A DNA stretch of 64,000 nt from Comamonas avium (GCF_014836675.1 NZ_JACSQK010000001.1:270334-334333); one strand, 5' to 3'. Positions 37,484 through 46,814 are shown, counted from the first letter of the stretch. Notes: generated by a model from the sequence alone, not told the origin. Program-made: numbers and translations.

Positions 37484-38274
37484 AGCAAGTTATCCGGCAG
37501 AAATTCAATCAAGGGCTTGCCACTTCGCGGGCTGGTACGCACCAGCGCACGCACGCCATACACATCGGCAATGATCTCGGGCGTCAGCACATGTGCCGGC
37601 GTGCCTTGAGCGACTACAGCGCCATCCTTGAGCAGGTACAGCCGGTCACAGTAATGTGCGGCCAGGGGCAGCTCGTGCAGTGCAGCCAGCGCTGTCATGC
37701 CCAGGCTTCGGATCAGGTTCATCAACTCGAACTGGTGGCGCACATCCAGGTGGTTGGTGGGCTCGTCCAAAATCAATAACGGCGCTTGCTGTGCCAGGGC
37801 GCGGGCCATGAGTACACGCTGCTTTTCACCGCCGGAAAGGGTGGAGAACATGCGCTCTGATAAAGCCTGCGCATCCACCCGCTGCAGCGCCTGTGCAACG
37901 ATGCGAAAGTCTTCTTCACCATCACGTGCGAACGGGGACTGGTGGGGGGTACGACCCATCAGCACCACATCGCGCACGCGCAGCTCAAACTCGCTGGCGT
38001 TTTCCTGTGCCAGTACAGCCATGGCGCGGGCATTCTCGCGTGCACTGGTGTGCCAGACATTGCGCTCGTTGACTTGCACGCTGCCGCTGGCCGGTTTCAA
38101 GATGCGGTAGATCATGCGCAGCAGGGTAGATTTGCCGCTGCCATTAGGGCCCAGCAGGCCAACCAGCTCACCCGGCGTCACATGCAGGCTGACATCGTGC
38201 ACGATGCGAGCTGCAGCGGCTTGCCAGCTCAGGTTCCGGGCCTGCAGGTGCGCGCTGTGTGATGGGCCGCTCAT
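37480..38274 (-). CDS. btuD: Cobalamin ABC transporter ATP-binding protein (BtuD-like)
   Basis: The 264-residue ATPase has Walker A GLLGPNGSGKSTLLRMIY, signature LSGGEKQRVLMARALAQ and Walker B PLLILDEPTNHLD, as in the FecCD/BtuCD class. It overlaps btuC by 4 bases on one side and the CbiX-ferredoxin gene on the other. Cobalamin specificity is inferred from the riboswitch at the head of the operon. Confidence 0.88.
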   Translation of the reverse strand: MSGPSHSAHLQARNLSWQAAAARIVHDVSLHVTPGELVGLLGPNGSGKSTLLRMIYRILKPASGSVQVNERNVWHTSARENARAMAVLAQENASEFELRVRDVVLMGRTPHQSPFARDGEEDFRIVAQALQRVDAQALSERMFSTLSGGEKQRVLMARALAQQAPLLILDEPTNHLDVRHQFELMNLIRSLGMTALAALHELPLAAHYCDRLYLLKDGAVVAQGTPAHVLTPEIIADVYGVRALVRTSPRSGKPLIEFLPDNLL

Positions 38275-39356
38275 ACAGACAATCTTTCACGTGCGTTCTT
38301 GCGGCACAGCATCCAGACAAAGAAAGGGCCACCGAGCAACGAGGTGATGACGCCGACTGGCACTTCTGCCGGTGCAAATGCAATGCGTGAAACCACATCC
38401 ACCCAGATCAGAAAAATCGCCCCTACCAGTGCAGCCACAGGCAGCACGCGCCGGTGCTCGGCCCCCACCAGCATGCGGGTGACATGGGGCACGATCAGGC
38501 CCACAAAACCAATCGGACCGGTCAACGCCACCAGCACGCCGGTGACCAGCGAGACCAGTACAAACAGCCAGCGCCGTGTGCGCGTGGTATCCACGCCCAG
38601 CGTGGCGGCGCTTTCTTCGCCCGACAGCAGGGCGTTGAGCGCACGTGCCTGCGTCAGCAGCAAAGCGGCGCCCACCACCAGCAGCGCAGCAGGCAGACCC
38701 AGCTCATCCCAGCGGGTGCCGGCCAGGCTGCCCAGCGTCCAGGTCAGTACCGAGTTGGCCAGCTCACGCTGATCGGCTGTCAGAACGATGAGGCTGGTGA
38801 CGCCGCCCAGACAATACGCAATGGCAACGCCGCCCAAGATCAGGCGCGATGCTTGCAAGCGCCCATTGGCGTAGGCCAGCAAATACACGCTCACGCAGGC
38901 GATCAATGCGCCGCCAAAAGCGCCCAGCGGTAAGGCCAGTTCACCCGCAAAAGCAAATGCACCAAAGGCAAGCACACTGACCGCACCCACCGATGCGCCC
39001 GACGACACGCCCAGCAAATACGGGTCGGCCAGCGGATTGCGCACCATGGCCTGCATGGCCACACCCACCAGCGCCAGCCCTGCGCCAGCAAGCGCCGCCA
39101 GCAGTACGCGCGGCATGCGCACGCGCCAGACAATTTGAAATTGCGCCGTGCTCCAGTTGCCGGGCTGCAGATCCATGCCCAGCCGGGTGCCGATCTCATG
39201 TGCAGAAATCAGCCAGGCTTGCTGTGGCGCAATGCGCACGGGCCCCAGCGTGATGGCCAGTGTGAGCGACACCAGCAACACAGCCAGCAGGGCTGCCAGC
39301 CATAGCGTCAGCTGGCGACGTTGCAGCGCAAAGGCCACGGTGGTGGATGTCTTCAT
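38271..39356 (-). CDS. btuC: Cobalamin ABC transporter permease (FecCD family, BtuC-like)
   Basis: The 361-residue permease has about ten membrane helices and FecCD-family landmarks: WRVMRVLLAAL-type segment (IVWRVRMPRVLLAALAGAG), VAMQAMVRNPLADPYLLGVSSGA and GFVGLIVPHVTRMLVG. It overlaps its neighbours by 4 bases each side, indicating coupled translation. Confidence 0.9.
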   Translation of the reverse strand: MKTSTTVAFALQRRQLTLWLAALLAVLLVSLTLAITLGPVRIAPQQAWLISAHEIGTRLGMDLQPGNWSTAQFQIVWRVRMPRVLLAALAGAGLALVGVAMQAMVRNPLADPYLLGVSSGASVGAVSVLAFGAFAFAGELALPLGAFGGALIACVSVYLLAYANGRLQASRLILGGVAIAYCLGGVTSLIVLTADQRELANSVLTWTLGSLAGTRWDELGLPAALLVVGAALLLTQARALNALLSGEESAATLGVDTTRTRRWLFVLVSLVTGVLVALTGPIGFVGLIVPHVTRMLVGAEHRRVLPVAALVGAIFLIWVDVVSRIAFAPAEVPVGVITSLLGGPFFVWMLCRKNARERLSV

Positions 39357-40381
39357 GGCAGGGTGACTAGCTGGGGGTGCAGCGCGTGGGCCAGCCTGCG
39401 CGTTGCCTCGACGTTGCGTGGGCCGGGCGTGGCTTCAGAGAAATCCATCAGTACAAAATTTTGCTCGCGTATGGCGGTGACATCTGCCAGTTCAGGCTTG
39501 CTGAGCAAAAACTGGCGCTTGCCGTCTGGTGTCGGCTGATCGTTGTCGACGATGACAATCCAGTCCGGGTTGCGCGCAATCACATCTTCCCAGTTGCCGC
39601 GCATCCAGCTGCTGCTCAGGTCATCAAAAATGTTGCTGGCCGCAGCCGCTTCAATCATGGCCTGTGGCATGGCATAGCGGCCTGTGGTGACGGGAATGTC
39701 AGTACCGCTGTCAAACACAAACACCTTGGGCTTGTGCGTCACGCCTTGGAGCGCAGTGGTGATGTCGCTGAGCTGGGCCCGCTGAGCATTGACCAGTGTT
39801 TCAGCCCGTGCTTCGATGCCAAAGATCCGTCCCAGATTGAGCAGGTCGTTGAAGGTGTCCTCCAGTGACACGCGCTCACGGGCTACCTGGCGGATGCACG
39901 ATTCGCTGAGCACGTAGCTGGCAATGCCCAGCTCATTGAGGCTGGCTGGCGTAATCTGCCCCTGCCTGAACCCGTAAGACCAGCCGCTGAAAACAAAGTC
40001 TGGCTGAGCGTTCAGCAAGGTCTCCAGATTCATGCCCTGGCTTGACAAGTCAGGCACCCGGGCCAGCAGTGGTTGCATGGGGGCGGGTAAACGCCTGATA
40101 TCACGCAGGCCGCCATAGCCCACCAGACTGTCTTGCAGCTTTAGCGCCAAAAACATCTCGATGAGGTTGATGCCATGGACCACAGCGCGCTGGGGCACCT
40201 GATCGAAGATCACTGGCTGGCCGCAGACTTCAATGGTTCTGGGCGCCAGAGCGGCCTTGCCCGGTGCCTGGCTCTGTGTGCTTTGGTCAGAGCAGCCACT
40301 GAGTGCAATGCCAGCCATGACTGTGATCGTCGATAGCTTTAAAAACATGAGCATATAGCGCACGTATTTATTGAATTTCAT
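39353..40381 (-). CDS. btuF: Cobalamin ABC transporter substrate-binding lipoprotein (BtuF-like)
   Basis: The 342-residue protein has a lipoprotein signal (TITVMAGIALSGCSDQ, lipobox LSGC) and a class III periplasmic-binding fold: VVHGINLIEMFLALKLQDSLVGYGG, LLNAQPDFVFSGWSYGFRQG and IARNPDWIVIVDND. It is the second gene of the riboswitch-controlled operon. Siderophore or other corrinoid binding cannot be ruled out from sequence alone. Confidence 0.85.
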   Translation of the reverse strand: MKFNKYVRYMLMFLKLSTITVMAGIALSGCSDQSTQSQAPGKAALAPRTIEVCGQPVIFDQVPQRAVVHGINLIEMFLALKLQDSLVGYGGLRDIRRLPAPMQPLLARVPDLSSQGMNLETLLNAQPDFVFSGWSYGFRQGQITPASLNELGIASYVLSESCIRQVARERVSLEDTFNDLLNLGRIFGIEARAETLVNAQRAQLSDITTALQGVTHKPKVFVFDSGTDIPVTTGRYAMPQAMIEAAAASNIFDDLSSSWMRGNWEDVIARNPDWIVIVDNDQPTPDGKRQFLLSKPELADVTAIREQNFVLMDFSEATPGPRNVEATRRLAHALHPQLVTLP

Positions 40382-40440
40382 AGTGATATGTATTTGAATG
40401 CAATGAAATACATGCGCTGGTAGCTATTTTTTAAATGGCG

Positions 40441-42585
40441 TTAGAAAGAAAACTCAGCCGTCAGATCTACGCGGCGACCTTCGCCCGGGTAGGCCTGAGC
40501 CGCCTTGGCGCTGGAGATGGCGGAGTAGGTGTAGAGCTTGTCGGTCAGGTTGCGCACCGTCAGTCGATAGGTGCTGCGCGGCAGGGGGCGCCAGCTCAGG
40601 GCAGCATCCCACACGGTGTAGCCAGCGCTACGGGCTGTGTTGGCGTTGTCTGCAAAGCGGCTGCCCACGGCGCGTGCGCCCAGCGATGCCTGCAAACGCC
40701 CCAAGCTGCTGTGCGTGGTGTAGTGCGCCCACAGATTGGCGGTGTTGCGTGCCACATTGGTGGGGCGCTTGCCTGAGCGGTCCACGCCGCCTGCTTCGAT
40801 CAGCTTGTCGTACTGGGCATCCACAAAAGCGTAATTGCCTTCCAGTCGCCAGTTGGGTGACAGGCGCAGCACCGTGCTCAGCTCCAGACCCTGAGAGCTT
40901 TGCTTGCCACCTTGCACGGACAGCTGGCTGTTGTTCGGGTCGCGGGTGATGATGTCTTTTTTCTCGATGCGATAGACCGCTGCAGTCCACTCGCCCTGTG
41001 CAAATTGCTGCTTCAGCCCCAATTCAATCTGGCGCGCTGTGGTCAGCTTGAAGGGCTTGTTGCCAAGGTTCAACGTCAGGACGTTGGTGACCGGGTCATG
41101 CCCTTGCGATATTTGTCCATACAGACTGGTCTTGGTGCTCAGCTTGTGCGACAGCCCCAGCCGCCATGCCGTGCCGGTCAGGCTCTTTTCAAACGAGCTG
41201 GTCCCAATCAGGTCCGTTCGCTCGAAGTCCGTCATATCGCGGCGGATGCCTGCCAGCAGCAGCCAGCGATCATTGATTGACCAGGCGTCTTCAGCGTAGA
41301 AATTATGGGTGGTTGCCTGAGTAGTAAATCGTGGGATCGAGCTTGTGGTGTTGTCCCAGCCTTGATAGTGGGCATCCACAGGCAACGTGGTGGAGTAGTT
41401 AAAGCCCGAGGAGGCATAGCCGAATTTAGCCCGCGTCACCTCCCAGCCCACTACCAGCTGGTGAGCCCCGGCCTTGAGTTTGGTTTCCAGACGGTTGCCG
41501 GTCTGCTCCAGGTCGTGTGTCAGCTCGATATAGTCGCCGCGTGTGATGGTCTGGGCTGCAGGATCGTATCGATAGGCTTCGATATTGCGCCAGTAGCGGT
41601 CAGCCTTGAAGTGGTACAGCTCGTTGCTCAGACTCAGCTGGTCGTTGACCTGGTACTGCGCGCGGGCGCGAACGCGCTTGTCCTTGATACGGATATCGCT
41701 GTCGTCCGTATTGAAGTTGCGGCCCAGCAGTTCGGGCACGATGGAGCCATTGACGGTGGGCGTGCCAAAGTAGCGTGCGGGTTTTTCGTCGCTCACATCG
41801 GCAAGCAGTTCAAAGCGCAGCGCAGCCGTGGGCTGCCAGCGCAGGGTGCTCATCAGCTTGCCACCGCTGGCGCGGGCCATATCGAATTCACCATTGGTGT
41901 AGTGGCCGTAGGCATCAAGACGGTAGCTCAGCGTGTCACTGAGCGCACCGCCCATGCCCAGTCCCAGCTTGCTTGAGCCATGTGAGCCTGCGCCCACCAG
42001 CACTTCACGCACCGTCTCTCGTGTGGGCTGCTTGCGCACCACATTGGCCGTGGCGCCAACGGTTCCCGTGCCATAGACAATCGAAGCCGGGCCGCGCAGC
42101 ACTTCTACACGTTCATAGCCCCAGCTGTTTGCCGGGTAGGGTGTTGTTGAGGAGGCTACGCCCAGTCGCACGCCGTCTTCGGCAATCCCCACGGAATTGG
42201 TACCAGTAAAGCCCCGTGTGCTGAAAGACAGGCTGTTGTAACTGGTGGCCGACAGCGGCGTCATGCCTACGGTGCGGCCAATGATGTCGGCCATGCGGCT
42301 GTCGCCACGCTCTTGCCAGGTTTGTTCGTCCACATAGTCCAGGCTGGCTGGCAAGTCGCGCGTGGCAATGCCAGTGCGGCTGCCGGAGGTGCTGGCTTGC
42401 GACAGGCCCAGGCCGACATTGCCCATCACCTCAACTGTTGGCAGTACAGGCAGTGCATAAGTGCTGGAAGGTATGGCCTCCTGCGTCTGCTCAATGCCGA
42501 TATGCACAGCAGCAGGCTCAGCAGCGATAGCCATAGAGGCGGGCACCAAGCCGATCAGAACGGCAGGCAATTTGAAATGATTCAT
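40441..42585 (-). CDS. TonB-dependent outer-membrane receptor under cobalamin control
   Basis: The 714-residue receptor has a signal peptide, a plug domain (about 70-190, DIIGRTVGMTPLS, WGYERVEVLRGPASIVYGTG, GATANVVRKQP) and a 22-strand barrel ending in the aromatic TAEFSF. By sequence style it is closer to FhuA/siderophore-type receptors than to short enteric BtuB. The upstream cobalamin riboswitch and the BtuFCD genes that follow make a corrinoid or cobalamin cargo the best guess. A TonB box could be near VEVMG at residues 51-55. Confidence 0.85.
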   Translation of the reverse strand: MNHFKLPAVLIGLVPASMAIAAEPAAVHIGIEQTQEAIPSSTYALPVLPTVEVMGNVGLGLSQASTSGSRTGIATRDLPASLDYVDEQTWQERGDSRMADIIGRTVGMTPLSATSYNSLSFSTRGFTGTNSVGIAEDGVRLGVASSTTPYPANSWGYERVEVLRGPASIVYGTGTVGATANVVRKQPTRETVREVLVGAGSHGSSKLGLGMGGALSDTLSYRLDAYGHYTNGEFDMARASGGKLMSTLRWQPTAALRFELLADVSDEKPARYFGTPTVNGSIVPELLGRNFNTDDSDIRIKDKRVRARAQYQVNDQLSLSNELYHFKADRYWRNIEAYRYDPAAQTITRGDYIELTHDLEQTGNRLETKLKAGAHQLVVGWEVTRAKFGYASSGFNYSTTLPVDAHYQGWDNTTSSIPRFTTQATTHNFYAEDAWSINDRWLLLAGIRRDMTDFERTDLIGTSSFEKSLTGTAWRLGLSHKLSTKTSLYGQISQGHDPVTNVLTLNLGNKPFKLTTARQIELGLKQQFAQGEWTAAVYRIEKKDIITRDPNNSQLSVQGGKQSSQGLELSTVLRLSPNWRLEGNYAFVDAQYDKLIEAGGVDRSGKRPTNVARNTANLWAHYTTHSSLGRLQASLGARAVGSRFADNANTARSAGYTVWDAALSWRPLPRSTYRLTVRNLTDKLYTYSAISSAKAAQAYPGEGRRVDLTAEFSF

Positions 42586-42754
42586 GGTGATCAGAGAATG
42601 CTGACCGCCTGCCTGCTGCTGATGAGATCTCGCTAGGGTTGTGGGCCGGTATCTGGTCCTGCCACTAGCTTGTTGCCATCACGCTGCTCCCCGCAGACGG
42701 TCGTTGCAAATGCTGGCGAAAAAGGGGTGAACCCCATGTTGCACAGCGTTCAAA

Positions 42755-42968
42755 CAGGCCGGTATCCGGGCTCACAGATGGCTTTGGGCTTGCCGCTCGC
42801 CTTCCCAATGTTGCCGCGCACCTCATGTTGAGGCCACGTAAAACATCAGTGGCTGGCCATTGCACTGCATGCAAGAGCCTCGAGTCGGATTTATCTGTTT
42901 ACCGTTGCGGGGGCAGCCAGGGCATTGCACCCTGTTCCCGTTTAACCCGGGAGTGAACCCGAGCACCT
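42755..42968 (-). promoter_or_regulatory. Cobalamin (B12) riboswitch
   Basis: On the minus strand the leader shows all core blocks in order: a GGGAACAGGGTGCAAT-like P2/P3 segment, CTGCCCCCGCAACGGTAA (42899-42916), the B12-box GCCAGCCACTG (42847-42857), GGGAAGGCGAGCGGC (42793-42807) and the terminal GTGAGCCCGGA. It lies 170-380 bp before the TonB-receptor start. Adenosylcobalamin binding should shut the operon off. Confidence 0.92.
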
Positions 42969-43217
42969 GTTGTACGAAATTGAATAAAAACATGGTGCAC
43001 ATCAGTTGTGCACAGCATCTTCATTCAATAAGCTGCGCAGTATATCGTGGCAAATCTCCGCACCGAGCGGCAGCGCCATTGAACAGCTGGCGCTTTGGCA
43101 AAGCGTGCATCGTCTTTTTCGAAGGGGCAGGCGTGCGCAAGCGACGTGTATGTTGATTGCCGGTGCTAGCAGCGAACGGCAGGTGATCGGAAAAACGGTG
43201 CACCAAGCAATTTCAGC

Positions 43218-43276
43218 AATGAAAAAGCCCCTTTCGGGACTTTTATGGGTTGCTTTGAACCCTGAATTTGGCGGAA
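43218..43276. repeat. Distal 59-bp direct repeat of the selC island (att-like)
   Basis: Matches 47915-47973 at 57 of 59 positions (differences at 43239 and 43254). It contains copies of the selC terminator stem (GCCCCTTTC) and of the last bases of the tRNA-Sec gene (TTTGGCGGAA on the plus strand). Confidence 0.85.
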
Positions 43277-43295
43277 AGGAGCTTCCGCCCCGAGC

Positions 43296-43472
43296 CTATA
43301 TGTCATGCGCCTTGCGACGTGATTTGTGAAATCTATAGGCCTTCCTACAGACCAATTCTTTTAGGACGCAGGTGATGCGGACGGCTGCATTCGGCCAGTC
43401 GCAGTCCTTGGGGTCATAACCGTAGGGAGCAGGTTTAGGCTGGTTGCCGACATTCCCGGCAACTCTATCCAC
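43296..43472 (-). CDS. Possible small or decayed coding sequence next to the distal repeat
   Basis: From GTG 43472 the frame reads 58 residues, including QPKPAPYGYDPKDCDWPNAA and ending RRKAHDI; upstream it stays open for about 24 more codons (KSCKGSRAYDRFRRKLS) without ATG. Amino-acid composition looks coding. No ribosome site; could be a gene remnant. Nothing else is seen in 43277-43719. Confidence 0.25.
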   Translation of the reverse strand: MDRVAGNVGNQPKPAPYGYDPKDCDWPNAAVRITCVLKELVCRKAYRFHKSRRKAHDI

Positions 43473-43719
43473 AGACAGCTTGCGCCGAAACCTGTCGTAC
43501 GCACGAGAGCCTTTGCAGGACTTTGCACCAAGGCACGCCTAAGCTTCGGATTTGCTAGCTATTCCGTCGGAAATCTTTGGTGCGCCCATTCGTTGTACTT
43601 CAAACTGACATCCTCCCTGGCCCCTATAGGACTGGGCTTCACGCGCGTTTGGTGACGGCGTTCGATGAGGACCAATGGGTCGAGTAAGATGTAATTGGCA
43701 TCGGAAATTCATCACAAAA

Positions 43720-44454
43720 ATGAGCTATATCGTCGCCTTTGTCCGCCTTCCCGGCACGTCCAAAGAATATCCGGTTTGTTGCCTCCGAACAGACATCAAG
43801 CCCGAAGATGCCGTGATTGTCGAATTGATCGGAAACCGGTTTGAAATAGGGAGAGTTTCAACCGTCAAGTATTTAGACTGGGACTGCAATGCCAGTTTAG
43901 TTTGCAAGGTAGGCGAAGGCGAAATAACAAGTCGCGGAGTTCAACTCGCTCCGGGGACTCCACGCTCTGTCGGCATAGTCTCAGGAGAGATGCTTATTGC
44001 GAGATTGCGCGAGCGTGGATGGACTCCATACCATTCGTTGGTCACGTACCGTATGGTCCTCGCTTTCAACAACGAGATTCAGACCGCTCGAATATTGGTC
44101 CGCAGGCATGGCGTCGACTTTCAGGTGCTCCCCGACTTGCAAGCCCTTCCTGTTGCCTTCAGCAAAGCGTCAGTTGCTAAAACTGAAGGCAGATTTGTGC
44201 AGCATTTCCTAGCCCACACAACGTTTAATTTGTACGAAGGAGCCATCCGGTTTGCCGAGGCGTTTGAGCGCAATGAAGGCAACTACGATCGCTTCTTTGT
44301 TTCAGTTGGCGAAAGGGATCGACGCACCGCAGAACAAAAAGCAGCAGCCAAAGCGTGCAGAGAAGACTCCGGTTTTTATTGGCGAGGCAGCGACGACGAC
44401 GGGATGGAACAAGGCATGAACGCGTGGTACAGCGAGATGCTTGCACGAGACTAG
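43720..44454 (+). CDS. Hypothetical protein (244 aa)
   Basis: The product starts MSYIVAFVRLPGTSKEYPVC and reads as a soluble mixed alpha/beta protein: an N-terminal part (1-95) with FEIGRVSTVKYLDWDCN, a middle with MLIARLRERGWTPYHSLVTY and a helical, charged C-terminus (RRTAEQKAAAKACRED). No signal, no membrane segment, no motif I recognise. Lies in the selC island as a single gene with weak ribosome site; AT-richer codons than the core genes suggest transfer. Confidence 0.55.
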   Translation: MSYIVAFVRLPGTSKEYPVCCLRTDIKPEDAVIVELIGNRFEIGRVSTVKYLDWDCNASLVCKVGEGEITSRGVQLAPGTPRSVGIVSGEMLIARLRERGWTPYHSLVTYRMVLAFNNEIQTARILVRRHGVDFQVLPDLQALPVAFSKASVAKTEGRFVQHFLAHTTFNLYEGAIRFAEAFERNEGNYDRFFVSVGERDRRTAEQKAAAKACREDSGFYWRGSDDDGMEQGMNAWYSEMLARD

Positions 44455-44590
44455 CAATCGGATCGCCCTCCTGCAATGACGGCGTTGCGGGTGACCGGTC
44501 AGGCAGCGACTGTAGGGTACGACTCATCACACTCCACTGATGAAAGATAACTACAACGTTGAACGTCTGTTTTTCTTGACTGTGACAGAC

Positions 44591-44640
44591 TGCAACGGGT
44601 CGATTTGCGACAGCCGCAACCGGCCAGAAGCAGACATTTT
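44591..44640. repeat. Diverged intergenic repeat, copy 1
   Basis: GGGTCGATTTGCGACAG (44597-44613) and following GGCCAGAAGCAG resemble the copy at 45180-45230 (GGGTCGAATTGCGACGG, then GACCAAAGCAG). The two copies bracket the GNAT gene at 44696-45175. Confidence 0.5.
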
Positions 44641-44695
44641 TACTTCAGCGCTGATGGTAAAAAGTAGTCCTAAATTGCTGGGCACTTAAAAATTT

Positions 44696-45175
44696 ATGAA
44701 CATTCGAAGATTTAGAAATGGTGATGAGTCGGCGCTCTTTTGCGTCTTTTATTCTGCTGTGCATGACACCGCTTCGCAGGACTACACACCAGAGCAGGTA
44801 GATGCATGGGCACCAGCAGATATCGACCCCGAGCTTTGGGCTGGGCATATGAGAGCTCTTCTCCCGTTTGTCGTCGAACATGAGGAAGAAATTGTGGGGT
44901 ACGCAGACATTCAGCCCAATGGTTACATAGACCATTTCTTCATCTCTGGCCCCTATGCGCGACAAGGTGTCGGAACCCTGTTGATGAAACATATTCAAAA
45001 AGAAGCCCAACTGCTTGGCATTGCCGAGATGACGTCTGATGTGAGCAAGACTGCAGAGCCTTTCTTTTTGCGACATGGCTTTCAAGTGGTGAAGCGAGGG
45101 TTCCCAATTCGTCGTGGCGTAACACTTCAAAATGCATTGATGCGCAAAAAACTAGCGCAGTGCAAAATTGACTAA
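44696..45175 (+). CDS. GNAT-family N-acetyltransferase
   Basis: The 159-residue protein starts MNIRRFRNGDESALFCVFYS and has the acetyl-CoA-binding loop ISGPYARQGVGTLLMKHIQ (residues about 83-101), followed by DVSKTAEPFFLRHGFQVVKR, the usual GNAT motif B. Substrate unknown; it resembles the YafP-type branch. Island gene, no operon partner. Confidence 0.85.
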   Translation: MNIRRFRNGDESALFCVFYSAVHDTASQDYTPEQVDAWAPADIDPELWAGHMRALLPFVVEHEEEIVGYADIQPNGYIDHFFISGPYARQGVGTLLMKHIQKEAQLLGIAEMTSDVSKTAEPFFLRHGFQVVKRGFPIRRGVTLQNALMRKKLAQCKID

Positions 45176-45179
45176 CTTC

Positions 45180-45230
45180 CGCTTAGGGTCGAATTGCGAC
45201 GGTCATAGAACGACCAAAGCAGCCGATCAA
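45180..45230. repeat. Diverged intergenic repeat, copy 2
   Basis: See copy 1 at 44591-44640; core GGGTCGAATTGCGACGG at 45186-45202. Confidence 0.5.
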
Positions 45231-45301
45231 TATTTCTACAAAATCCCCTGCTTACAATCCGCACTTGCGAAAAACAGTTCCGCAAATACGAAGAAACGGC
45301 C

Positions 45302-45730
45302 ATGGAATTTTCTGCACTAGTACCTGAATTGATTGTGAGCGACCTGCAAGCCAGCCTGAAATTTTGGTGCGGGGTAGTGGGGTTTTCTGTTTGGTATGAC
45401 CGCCCAGAAGATGATTTTTCTTACTTAACATTGGGTAGCGCCCAAATCATGCTTGAGCAGCGAAGCAATACGGGTGACGATTGGGTCAGCGCTAGTTTGG
45501 AACAACCATTTGGGCGGGGGGTCAACTTCCAAATTCAGGTTCCATCTCTGGACGCGGTAATTTCTCGCTGCAACAAAAATGGCATAGACCTTTTTTTGCC
45601 TGAAGAAGAGCGCTGGTATCGCCGAGGGACTGAGGAGGTAGGTCAGAAACAATGCATTGTTGCTGACCCAGATGGTTACCTCATCCGCTGTATCCAGTCG
45701 CTGGGGAAACGGCCAGCTTCTAACCTTTAA
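45302..45730 (+). CDS. VOC-superfamily protein (glyoxalase/bleomycin-resistance type)
   Basis: The 142-residue protein begins MEFSALVPELIVSDLQASLK FW-like and contains the paired beta-alpha-beta modules of the VOC fold: LGSAQIMLEQ in the first half and FQIQVPSLDAVISRC with VADPDGYLIRC at the end. The Glu/Gln and His metal set is incomplete in the first module, so it may be a binding protein of the bleomycin-resistance kind rather than an enzyme. Island gene. Confidence 0.8.
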   Translation: MEFSALVPELIVSDLQASLKFWCGVVGFSVWYDRPEDDFSYLTLGSAQIMLEQRSNTGDDWVSASLEQPFGRGVNFQIQVPSLDAVISRCNKNGIDLFLPEEERWYRRGTEEVGQKQCIVADPDGYLIRCIQSLGKRPASNL

Positions 45731-45892
45731 CGTGCAAGGCCGCTGCGCGCGCGCAGGCAATACGTGCTCATTGGTTCACAGAGAGCGGCTTTGGGTTGTG
45801 TTCTGCCGCTGCTTTCGGCCATTATGGAGGTATCAAGAAGCGGTCACCCAAGGCCTAAATTAAGCTGCGCTGCAAAGCGGTGTCGGTTGGAG

Positions 45893-46324
45893 TCAGTGGT
45901 TAGGAGTCCACCGCATGGTGTACTCATCTTGGCCGGTGGCCTCATCCAAGCCCTCCCCGGTGATTTCAAAGCCTTGAGATTGGTAGAACGCAACGCTTGC
46001 CAAGTTCGCTTTGTAAACAGACAGGCTGAGGGTGTGGCGTATGGACTTTGCGTGGGCGATGAGACACTTTCCGACACCAGCACCTTGAAGATCAGGAGCA
46101 ACAAAAATGGCAGCCAGCGTATCTCCAACAAGTGCATAAAAGCCGATCACCGTTTGGCCTTTCTCATACACATAGACTTCAGACGCCGGGATGTAGGTGT
46201 TGCGCATACTTTTCAGTTGCGAATCCCAGAATTCTGAAGCAACGAAATCATGTGCCTTGATTGATGCAGAAAGCCACACGTCAAGCAACATGTCAATGTC
46301 TGTTTGTGAAAAATTTCGAATCAT
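45893..46324 (-). CDS. GNAT-family N-acetyltransferase
   Basis: The 143-residue product starts MIRNFSQTDIDMLLDVWLSA and contains the CoA loop VAPDLQGAGVGKCLIAHAK, then LSVYKANLASVAFYQSQGFE and the terminal YTMRW. Related to putative acetyltransferases of the YjaB/YiiD style. It is the only island gene in this group on the minus strand. Confidence 0.85.
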   Translation of the reverse strand: MIRNFSQTDIDMLLDVWLSASIKAHDFVASEFWDSQLKSMRNTYIPASEVYVYEKGQTVIGFYALVGDTLAAIFVAPDLQGAGVGKCLIAHAKSIRHTLSLSVYKANLASVAFYQSQGFEITGEGLDEATGQDEYTMRWTPNH

Positions 46325-46576
46325 TCAAATTGTTTGAGTTGCAATGCCTAACGTTCGGCATGAGCAGAAGCTGCTTCAATCTCGCGAGCTAATTCGTTTT
46401 AAACACTATAGCTTTTGCATGGATTTGGACAATGCAGTTAGCCTCGTGAATCATCAGATGACGGCTTTGCGGACCGGATCTGAAAGACCGTTAAGAGTCG
46501 CAAGCAGGCCTTGCCAGTAGGTTGATACCGGCCCATAACAGTGGCTTCGGTAGATAAGCAGCTTTGCAGTTCAACT

Positions 46577-46711
46577 TCAAAAGAGATTTACAAAACTGAG
46601 AACCGTCGACCAGGCCAGCTCAAGTAAAGCAAACGCAGAAAATAGTCCGTTCACAACAAGAAAAATCGCGCCAACGACAACCACTAGAACTATGAGTTGC
46701 ACAGTCTTCAT
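46577..46711 (-). CDS. Candidate 44-aa single-span membrane protein
   Basis: ATG 46711, stop TGA at 46577-46579. The sequence starts MKTVQLIVLVVVVGAIFLVV, one strong transmembrane helix with a Lys at the N side, followed by NGLFSAFALLELAW and a second moderately hydrophobic stretch. GGGAG lies 10 nt upstream. No other gene is visible in the 46325-46874 gap. Function unknown; could be a small toxin-like or regulatory membrane peptide. Confidence 0.4.
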   Translation of the reverse strand: MKTVQLIVLVVVVGAIFLVVNGLFSAFALLELAWSTVLSFVNLF

Positions 46712-46814
46712 ACGGTGAAGTCTCCCGAAAAACCCATTCAATGATCCATCTTAGGTTGGTTATGCGCTGCACCCACTAGTTCGTTTGCAGTCAAAGGTAA
46801 TGATGGTTCTTAAT

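Noticed and set aside
43720-46324. Integron-like gene cassette array (single genes, GNAT/VOC content, GCCTAAC near 46346)
   Set aside because: No integrase and no properly paired RYYYAAC/GTTRRRY attC ends could be found; genes lie on both strands.
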